A stretch of 10,286 nt of DNA from an uncultured Clostridium sp. (GTDB lineage Bacteria > Bacillota > Clostridia > TANB77 > CAG-508): contig USQY01000054.1 in NCBI GenBank assembly GCA_900557045.1, forward strand, positions 1 through 10,286. Direction: 5' to 3'. The position numbers and the translations under genes were made by a program. The stretch's first letter is position 1; the number at the start of each line of letters is the position of its first letter. The notes beneath the pieces were generated by a model. The model was given only the letters and a program-made list of their open reading frames with translations, was not told the DNA's origin and ran no database searches. Positions 4,716-10,286 of this stretch are shown in pieces.

Positions 4716-6287
4716 ATGAAATTTAAGTATATTAAATATATTTTTATAGTTTTAGTTATTTTAATAGTAATTTTTGCAATTTATAAAGTAACTTCAAAAA
4801 ATAATTCAAAACTTAGTAATGATTTTTCAGAATCAAATGAAACCGTTTATCAAGACAATTTGAGATTAGGAATATGTAGTTTTGATACTATAAATCCGTT
4901 ATTAACTAAAAACAAAGAAATGGTTAATATAAATCAATTAATATATGAACCACTATTAACTTTAGATTCTTCATATAAACTAAATTTTTGCTTAGCTACT
5001 GAATATGCAAAAACTGCTACAACAACATATATAATAAAAGTTGATAATAATGTTAAATGGTCAAATGGAATGAATTTTAGTGCTAAAGATGTAAAATTTA
5101 CTATAGATTTATTAAAGTCAACTGATACTATATTTTCAGAAAATGTTAAGAATATATCAAGTGCAGAAGTAATTGATGATTCTACTGTAAAAATCAATTT
5201 AAGTGAAGAAACTTATTTTTTTGAAAATAATTTAATTTTTCCAATAATGTGTCAAAATTATTATGCAGGAGAAAATTTTTTTGAATCGACAAAATATCCT
5301 ATTGGTACAGGTTTGTATAAAATATCATCTTTTTCAAATAATGAAATAGTACTAGAGAAAAATGAAAATTATAGAAATACTGAAAATACCAATAAAAATA
5401 TTCAAAAAATAAATATCACACTGTTTAATTCAATGGGAGAACTTTATAATAGTTTTAAAATAGGCAATATAGATATTATTAATACTTCAAATTTAACATA
5501 TAAAAATTATATAGGAACAATTGGGTATTATGCAAAAGAATATAAAGGTAGAGAATATGATTTTTTAAGTTGTAATTGTGATGATTATTTAATGAAACAA
5601 AAAAGTGTAAGACAAGCTATTAATTATGCAATAGATAGAGAAAATATAATATCTACAATATATAATAATAGATATTATCCATCAGAATATATACTGGATT
5701 ATGGAAGTTATGTGTATAGTGGTAATTCATCAAGTTCAGGTTATAATCCTGAAAAGGCAAAAGAAATTCTTGAAACAGACGGCTGGGTATATACAAATAA
5801 TAGGTGGAAAAAAAACGGATATAATTTGTATATAACAATAAGTGTAAATTCAAGTAATTCTAAAAGGGTGGAAGTAGCTAAAGTTATAAAAACGCAACTT
5901 GAAAGTATTGGAATTCAAGTTAATATAAATGAGCTTTCAGATAATCAATATAATTGGAATTTAAAAAACAAAAATTATCAAATATTATTAACAGGTGTTT
6001 ATAACAGTTATAGTCCGGAACTTACATATTTCTACGGAGAAGGAAATATTGCTAATTATAAAAATGATGAAGTTTCTAGAATATTAAGTGACACCAAAAA
6101 TATTACTGATCAAAAAATATTAGGAGAAAAATATAAAAATTTAGTCAATATAACTAAAGAAGATTGTGCATATATCAGTCTATACAGAAATAAAAATACT
6201 CTATTAATAAATCAAAAGGTTATAGGAAATTTTGAACCAACTAATTATGGAATATTTAGAAATTTTGAGAGTTGGAATAGGGAATAA
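4716..6287 (+). CDS. family 5 extracellular solute-binding protein (peptide-type), membrane-anchored
   Basis: The 523-residue product has one N-terminal membrane helix (about residues 8-23, after the basic MKFKYIKY) and then a full SBP_bac_5 domain of the OppA/DppA type. Visible family signatures are LIYEPLLTLD (about 76-84), VKWSNG followed by FSAKDVKFTID, AEVIDDSTVKINLSE, YPIGTGLYKI, VRQAINYAIDRENII, and YNPEKAKEILETDGW. Such proteins bind peptides or nickel outside the cell and pass them to an ABC permease. Two oddities: there is no Cys after the hydrophobic segment (first Cys at residue 54), so it is not a lipoprotein but probably an uncleaved membrane-tethered protein; and no permease or ATPase genes are nearby. 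The start is supported by AAGGAAAG upstream. The ligand cannot be read from sequence; it may serve a distant transporter or act as a sensor. Confidence 0.88.
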   Translation: MKFKYIKYIFIVLVILIVIFAIYKVTSKNNSKLSNDFSESNETVYQDNLRLGICSFDTINPLLTKNKEMVNINQLIYEPLLTLDSSYKLNFCLATEYAKTATTTYIIKVDNNVKWSNGMNFSAKDVKFTIDLLKSTDTIFSENVKNISSAEVIDDSTVKINLSEETYFFENNLIFPIMCQNYYAGENFFESTKYPIGTGLYKISSFSNNEIVLEKNENYRNTENTNKNIQKINITLFNSMGELYNSFKIGNIDIINTSNLTYKNYIGTIGYYAKEYKGREYDFLSCNCDDYLMKQKSVRQAINYAIDRENIISTIYNNRYYPSEYILDYGSYVYSGNSSSSGYNPEKAKEILETDGWVYTNNRWKKNGYNLYITISVNSSNSKRVEVAKVIKTQLESIGIQVNINELSDNQYNWNLKNKNYQILLTGVYNSYSPELTYFYGEGNIANYKNDEVSRILSDTKNITDQKILGEKYKNLVNITKEDCAYISLYRNKNTLLINQKVIGNFEPTNYGIFRNFESWNRE

Positions 6288-6317
6288 AAAACAAATTAAA
6301 AAAATATAAAAAACATG

Positions 6318-6346
6318 TTGACAAAAGAAGAAATGTAATGTATATT
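6318..6346 (+). promoter_or_regulatory. strong sigma-A promoter for recA-recX
   Basis: A perfect TTGACA (6318-6323) is followed after 17 bases by TATATT (6341-6346). The predicted start near 6353 leaves a short leader of about 36 nt before the recA ATG. Confidence 0.75.
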
Positions 6347-6360
6347 ATAGAAAGTGATAC

Positions 6361-6372
6361 AAACAAATGTTT
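6361..6372 (+). promoter_or_regulatory. possible LexA (SOS) operator
   Basis: AAACAAATGTTT lies just after the predicted transcription start of recA. It matches the GAAC-N4-GTTC/T pattern of Firmicute LexA sites except for the first G. Its position would let LexA block recA-recX transcription. One half-site is imperfect, so this is only a candidate. Confidence 0.4.
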
Positions 6373-6388
6373 AAAAGGAGAGGTAATT

Positions 6389-7435
6389 ATGGAAAACGCA
6401 GAAAAGAAAAAAGCATTAGAGGCAGCTCTAGGGCAAATTGAAAAACAATTCGGTAAAGGTTCAGTTATGAAATTAGGAGATTTTACAGCAATGAATGTAG
6501 AAGCCATACCTACAGGAGCATTAAGTTTAGATGTTGCTTTAGGAATAGGTGGTATACCTAGAGGAAGAATAATAGAGGTTTTTGGACCAGAATCTTCAGG
6601 CAAAACAACATTAACTTTACATATGATAGCAGAGGCCCAAAAATTAGGAGGAGAAGCAGCTTTTATTGATGCTGAACATGCATTAGATCCTGTTTATGCT
6701 AAACATTTAGGAGTTGATATAGATAATTTAATAGTTTCTCAACCAGATACTGGTGAACAAGCATTAGAAATTGCAGAAGCATTAGTTAGAAGTGGTGCTT
6801 TAGATATCATTGTAGTAGATTCAGTTGCTGCATTAGTTCCTAAAGCTGAGATAGACGGAGATATGGGAGATTCTCATATTGGTTTACAAGCAAGATTAAT
6901 GTCACAAGCATTACGTAAATTAGCTGGTGCTATAAATAAAACAAAAACAGTAATAGTATTTATAAACCAATTAAGAGAAAAAGTAGGAGTAATGTTTGGA
7001 AATCCAGAAACAACACCAGGAGGACGTGCATTGAAATTCTATGCATCTGTTAGATTAGACATAAGAAAAATAGAAAACTTAAAACAAGATGGAGAGGTTG
7101 TAGGTAATAGAGCAAGAGTTAAAATAGTAAAAAATAAAGTTGCTCCACCTTTTAGAGAAGCAGAGTTTGATATTATGTATGGAAAAGGAATATCAAAAGA
7201 AGGAAATATAGTAGATTTAGCAGTTAACCTTGATATTATTGAGAAAAGCGGTTCTTGGTTTAGTTATAATGAAACAAGGATTGGACAAGGTAGAGAAAAT
7301 GTAAAAAAATATTTAATAGAAAACCCAGAAATAATGAAAGAAATAGAAGATAAAATTAGAGATAATTTTAATAAAGCTTTTGAAAAAAGTTTAGGTGATG
7401 AGCCTGAAGAAACAGAAGATGATGGAGAAGAATAA
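6389..7435 (+). CDS. recA: recombinase RecA
   Basis: RecA forms ATP-dependent filaments on single-stranded DNA, drives strand exchange in repair, and triggers LexA cleavage in the SOS response. The 348-residue product is of normal length. It shows the N-terminal helix region, Walker A GPESSGKT (66-73), the catalytic glutamate E96 in DAEHALDP, Walker B LDIIVVDSVAAL (about 138-149), the DNA-binding L2 loop with FGNPETTPGG (203-212), and an acidic C-terminal tail (DEPEETEDDGEE) that in other RecAs restrains activity. I choose the ATG at 6389 because AGGAGAGG lies five bases before it and the family begins there; the in-frame ATG at 6338 lies inside the promoter's -10 region. recX follows after three bases, so the two are surely translated from one transcript. 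Confidence 0.97.
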   Translation: MENAEKKKALEAALGQIEKQFGKGSVMKLGDFTAMNVEAIPTGALSLDVALGIGGIPRGRIIEVFGPESSGKTTLTLHMIAEAQKLGGEAAFIDAEHALDPVYAKHLGVDIDNLIVSQPDTGEQALEIAEALVRSGALDIIVVDSVAALVPKAEIDGDMGDSHIGLQARLMSQALRKLAGAINKTKTVIVFINQLREKVGVMFGNPETTPGGRALKFYASVRLDIRKIENLKQDGEVVGNRARVKIVKNKVAPPFREAEFDIMYGKGISKEGNIVDLAVNLDIIEKSGSWFSYNETRIGQGRENVKKYLIENPEIMKEIEDKIRDNFNKAFEKSLGDEPEETEDDGEE

Positions 7436-7438
7436 TAA

Positions 7439-7888
7439 ATGTATTCGTTAGAAGAATTTGAAAAATATGATAAAATGAAATCAAAAGTTCTAAAATATGT
7501 TTTATATAAGAAAAGAACAGAACAAGAAGTACGTAAAAAGTTTTCAAAAGAACTTGAAGAAAATGTCTTAGATGATATAATAGAAGAACTTAAAGAAAAT
7601 TTATACATAAATGATTACAACTATATAGAAAGAGCTGTAAATGAGTTTGTTAATTTAAAAAATTTATCTATAAAAGAAATAAAATACAAATTATATTTTA
7701 AAGGAATAAAAAATAGTTTAATAGATGAGTATATATATAATAATATTGACTTTCTTGAAGAATATGAACAAAAATCAGCATATAAAATAGCTTATAAAAA
7801 AAGAAACATTATGGAAGATGATGAAATAAAGGTATATTTATTAAAAAAAGGATATACTGATGAGTGTATAAAAAAAGCATTAGAGTAA
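7439..7888 (+). CDS. recX: RecX, RecA modulator
   Basis: RecX binds along the RecA filament groove and controls its growth and ATPase. This 149-residue protein shows the repeated three-helix pattern of the family: YVLYKKRTEQEVRKKFSKEL (about residues 20-40), LKENLYINDYNYIERAVNEF (51-70), then KLYFKGIKNSLIDEYI and VYLLKKGYTDECIKKALE at the end. It is at the short end of RecX lengths but appears complete. It starts three bases after the recA stop (TAATAAATG) without a distinct Shine-Dalgarno of its own, so it probably depends on translation coming from recA; the GGAGAAGAA in the recA tail may help. Confidence 0.9.
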   Translation: MYSLEEFEKYDKMKSKVLKYVLYKKRTEQEVRKKFSKELEENVLDDIIEELKENLYINDYNYIERAVNEFVNLKNLSIKEIKYKLYFKGIKNSLIDEYIYNNIDFLEEYEQKSAYKIAYKKRNIMEDDEIKVYLLKKGYTDECIKKALE

Positions 7889-7892
7889 ATAC

Positions 7893-7913
7893 AAGGTTTA
7901 TAGGTAAAACCTT
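7893..7913 (+). repeat. 7-bp hairpin between recX and scpA
   Basis: AAGGTTT (7893-7899) pairs perfectly with AAACCTT (7907-7913) over a 7-base loop, directly after the recX stop. There is no T-run, so it is more likely a minor 3' structure than a full terminator. Confidence 0.35.
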
Positions 7914-7955
7914 ATTTAAAAACCTAAATATACTATACAAGGATTGTTAATTATA

Positions 7956-8708
7956 ATGCAAAATGTACTAACATTAGAAACAAATAAATATGAGATAAAA
8001 ATAGATAATTTTGAGGGACCATTAGACTTACTATGTCACTTAATTGAAAAAAATAAATTAGATATATTCGAAGTAAAAATAAGTGATATAACAGACCAAT
8101 ATATAGATTATATAAATCAAATGGAAAAAATGAATCTTGAAGTAACAAGTGAATTTTTAATAATGGCTTCTACACTATTATATTTGAAATCAAAAACACT
8201 TCTACCAAAAGAAACTGAAGATGAAGAAGAGTTAACTGAAGAACAATTATTACAAAGAATAATAGATTACAAAAAATATAAAGAAATTAGCAAAAGACTA
8301 AAAGAAAATTATGAAATATTTTCAAAACGTATATTTAAATTACCAGAAACAATAGAACTTCCTAAACAGCAATTAGAAAGAAATTACGAAAAAAATATAA
8401 TTCCAGAATTGTATGCTGAAGTGATAAATAAAAATAAAGTACGTATAAACAAAAATGCTAAAAACATACAAAAAATAGCAATTACAGAAACATTTACGGT
8501 TGGTAGCAAAGTTAAAGATATGTATAGAGAATTAATTCGCAATAAAAAATTTGTATTTAATAGATTATTTTCTATTAAAAAGCATAATAAAAATGAAGTG
8601 GTTACAGCTTTTAGTGGACTTTTGGAAATGTCTAGAAGAAGCAAAGTATTAACACAGCAAGAAGAACTATTTGGAGATATTACTGTAACTAAAAATAATG
8701 CAAGATAA
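7956..8708 (+). CDS. scpA: segregation and condensation protein A (kleisin)
   Basis: ScpA is the kleisin that bridges the SMC heads in the bacterial condensin and works with ScpB in chromosome segregation. The 250-residue product has the diagnostic N-terminus DNFEGPLDLLCHLIEKNKLD (about residues 17-36), then ISDITDQYIDYI and EFLIMASTLLYLKSKTLLP, an acidic linker, a middle helical region, and a C-terminal winged helix ending with VTAFSGLLEMSRRSKV, then QQEELFGDI (about 216-242). I prefer the ATG at 7956: AAGGA lies 12 bases upstream, whereas the in-frame TTG at 7944 directly touches that site. It lies 67 bases after recX and may be read from the recA promoter or from an unseen one. Unusually, scpB does not follow. 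Confidence 0.94.
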   Translation: MQNVLTLETNKYEIKIDNFEGPLDLLCHLIEKNKLDIFEVKISDITDQYIDYINQMEKMNLEVTSEFLIMASTLLYLKSKTLLPKETEDEEELTEEQLLQRIIDYKKYKEISKRLKENYEIFSKRIFKLPETIELPKQQLERNYEKNIIPELYAEVINKNKVRINKNAKNIQKIAITETFTVGSKVKDMYRELIRNKKFVFNRLFSIKKHNKNEVVTAFSGLLEMSRRSKVLTQQEELFGDITVTKNNAR

Positions 8709-8818
8709 TAAAAATTAAAGAAATATATGTAGTCAAATTTGCAAAAGTATAAACAAATAAAAAATGGAAAAAATAGTAATATACATACACAAGAATATTT
8801 ATAAAGAGGTGTTATATA

Positions 8819-10286
8819 TTGCTATTTTTTATCACTATATCAATAATATTAGTTAATGTTATAATGTTAATTTTTTCAAGTTTTAAATTAATTGTTACTA
8901 ATTTAGAAATTAATAATTCAAACAATAAAATAATGCCTATTTATGAACTTAAAATTGCATTTTATCTGTTAGGGAAAATAAAACTTTTTAGCTTTAAAAT
9001 TAATAATAATAAAACTAAAAAAATATTAGAAAAAGATTTTAATCATTTAATTAGAATTGAAAAAGCTATTGTTCTTTCTAATCTTTCATGGAAAAAAGAT
9101 TATCCATATTTAAATGTTTCTTTTCATGAAGGCCTTTTAGAAAATTTTTCATTGAATCATTTTTTTACTAAAAATAATTGTGAAATGTTAAATTCAATAT
9201 ATGATATGTATTTACATTATGCTTCTTCTGCAGATGAATCATATAGAACACTTTTCCTTAAAAATAGATATACAGATGGCCCATATACAAAAGATGAGTT
9301 TTACGAAGTGATGAGAAGAATGATAATATATGGCCCAACTGATTTTAACTATGTTAATAAAACACCTGATTATAGAGAAATAACTGAGAAATTCAAAGCA
9401 AAAACTCCTGAATTATTCATGTCAGAACAAGCACCAGAGGAGTTACAAAAATTATTTTATACTAAATCAATAACACCACAATACATTTTAGAACATCCAG
9501 AATATGTTGAATATTTAAGAGGAAAAAAATTAAGTTCTTGCTTTGAGGAAAGAAAAGTAAAAATAGAGGGTAAAAAAACATCATTTGGTTACGAGGATTT
9601 TTATAAATTCCTTGAGGAAAAAACAGATTTTGATGGCTTCATGAATTTCATTACAGAGTATAGTGATGCTTTAAATATTATTTTTGATAAAACTGTAGTA
9701 AATGATTATCAATATGAGGTTGAATTTTCACCAAATGATGATATGGAGCAAATTTCAAGCAATATAGATGAAATTTTGAGAAAAGTAATTATTGAAAAAA
9801 ATACACCTTATCCATCTCGTATTCCTAAACACATGATAGAAAATTATCCTTCAATGTTTTTAAATAAAGATGCACCGAAAGAATTAAAAGAAGCATTTTA
9901 TAACAGAACAATTTCAACAGAGTCTATTTTATCAAATCCATCTTATAGAGAATTTTTTAGAGGTGTTGATTTGGAATTGTTGTTTAGGTATATGCCTGTT
10001 AGTGTTATAAATGATGATTATAATTATAAACAAATAAATTTAGTGAGCGGTGTTAAACAAATATTTGGACCAGATAAAGCTTTTGATGTAATGCTTTCAT
10101 ATAGTAAATATCTTGAACAAATTTTTAATGATAATAAATTAAATGATTTTAGATTTAATCAGTATTTTACACAGGATGATTTATTAAATGAAATTGATAG
10201 AACAATCTTACAGAATATTATTGCTGGCAAAATAAAATATGATGAAAATATACCTAAGCACTTTAAAGAGAACAATCCAACATTAT
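8819..10286 (+). CDS. DUF2953-like N-terminus joined to large protein with ~145-residue repeats (truncated by window edge)
   Basis: This reading frame is open for 489 codons to the end of the window. The start is a TTG with AAAGAGGTG seven bases upstream, nearly identical to the rny site. Residues 1-20 form a membrane helix. Residues about 22-70 (KLIVTNLEI, ELKIAFYLLGKIKLFSFKI, KTKKILEK) resemble the start of DUF2953 proteins (YtfI type), which commonly sit after scpAB in Clostridia. From about residue 76 the sequence becomes a different helical protein with internal repeats: P197-F242 (ELFMSEQAPEELQKLFYTKS, then ILEHPEYVEYLRG) matches P344-F389 (MFLNKDAPKELKEAFYNRT, then ILSNPSYREFFRG), and a third copy begins with IPKHFKENNP at 478-487. 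Spacings are 147 and 143. The repeat's function is unknown to me. The two parts may be one natural anchored protein or a joined chimera; ATT-ending codons become commoner after the seam. Confidence 0.7.
   Translation, partial: MLFFITISIILVNVIMLIFSSFKLIVTNLEINNSNNKIMPIYELKIAFYLLGKIKLFSFKINNNKTKKILEKDFNHLIRIEKAIVLSNLSWKKDYPYLNVSFHEGLLENFSLNHFFTKNNCEMLNSIYDMYLHYASSADESYRTLFLKNRYTDGPYTKDEFYEVMRRMIIYGPTDFNYVNKTPDYREITEKFKAKTPELFMSEQAPEELQKLFYTKSITPQYILEHPEYVEYLRGKKLSSCFEERKVKIEGKKTSFGYEDFYKFLEEKTDFDGFMNFITEYSDALNIIFDKTVVNDYQYEVEFSPNDDMEQISSNIDEILRKVIIEKNTPYPSRIPKHMIENYPSMFLNKDAPKELKEAFYNRTISTESILSNPSYREFFRGVDLELLFRYMPVSVINDDYNYKQINLVSGVKQIFGPDKAFDVMLSYSKYLEQIFNDNKLNDFRFNQYFTQDDLLNEIDRTILQNIIAGKIKYDENIPKHFKENNPTL

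Noticed and set aside
6338..6388. Upstream ATG extending RecA by 17 residues
   Set aside because: It lies within the promoter, has no Shine-Dalgarno site, and RecA proteins start at the ATG at 6389, which has AGGAGAGG upstream.
7893..7913. Terminator between recX and scpA
   Set aside because: The stem is short and is followed by ATTTAAAAA, not a T-run; kept only as a small hairpin.
7944..7955. Upstream TTG start for scpA
   Set aside because: The TTG touches the AAGGA ribosome binding site, leaving no spacing; the ATG at 7956 is better placed and matches the family start.
8384..8644. Reverse-strand ORF inside scpA, and similar reverse ORFs in rny, ymdB and recA
   Set aside because: They are antisense to strongly conserved genes, lack ribosome binding sites, and have the Leu/Ser/Ile-rich make-up typical of antisense frames in AT-rich DNA.

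Overview
Most of the window (about 890-10286) is strongly AT-rich DNA from a low-GC Firmicute, most likely an uncultured gut-type Clostridia relative. Supporting signs are strong Shine-Dalgarno sites (AGGAGG, AAGGAGAGG), sigma-A type promoters, heavy use of AAA/GAA/TTA/ATA codons, and the order rny - ymdB - spoVS - recA - recX - scpA. SpoVS points to an endospore-forming lineage or a descendant of one. The first ~890 bases differ: some 60-base lines reach about 50% G+C against about 12% in parts of the native DNA. They carry a phage-type Bro-N antirepressor start and a promoter resembling the Bacteroides consensus, so this end looks foreign or wrongly joined.

Layout. 1-246 (-): 5' part of a Bro-N antirepressor gene, with a structured leader and promoter upstream (247-423). 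459-498: short 10-bp tandem repeats. 511-570: strong, probably bidirectional terminator. 647-1261 (-): hybrid ORF whose N-terminus is a class B sortase and whose C-terminus is the last helix-turn-helix of an AraC regulator; the seam is at 887-901. 1262-1561: divergent promoter region. 1562-3107 (+): RNase Y gene split by a one-base frameshift near 1874. 3107-3329: large imperfect palindrome with tandem 23-bp units. 3386-4159: ymdB. 4295-4558: spoVS. 4716-6287: membrane-anchored family-5 solute-binding protein without transporter partners. 6389-7435: recA. 7439-7888: recX. 7956-8708: scpA. 8819-10286: open ORF running off the end, with a DUF2953-like N-terminus followed by a large protein with ~145-residue repeats.

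How the genes fit together. RNase Y (membrane-anchored mRNA endonuclease) and YmdB (metallophosphodiesterase reported to interact with RNase Y in Bacillus) are classic neighbours, often with SpoVS; they link RNA turnover with late developmental decisions. RecA and RecX are the recombinase and its modulator and are almost fused (3 nt apart), probably co-transcribed from the promoter at 6318-6346, with a possible LexA site. ScpA is the kleisin of the SMC condensin; its usual partner gene scpB does not follow.

Three places show genes that change identity or frame: the sortase/AraC hybrid, the rny frameshift, and the DUF2953/repeat-protein junction with missing scpB. Together they make assembly or sequencing error a serious alternative to biology, and each should be read with that in mind. 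The observations most likely to be real and interesting are the asymmetric palindromic repeat element behind rny and the large repeat protein at the right end.
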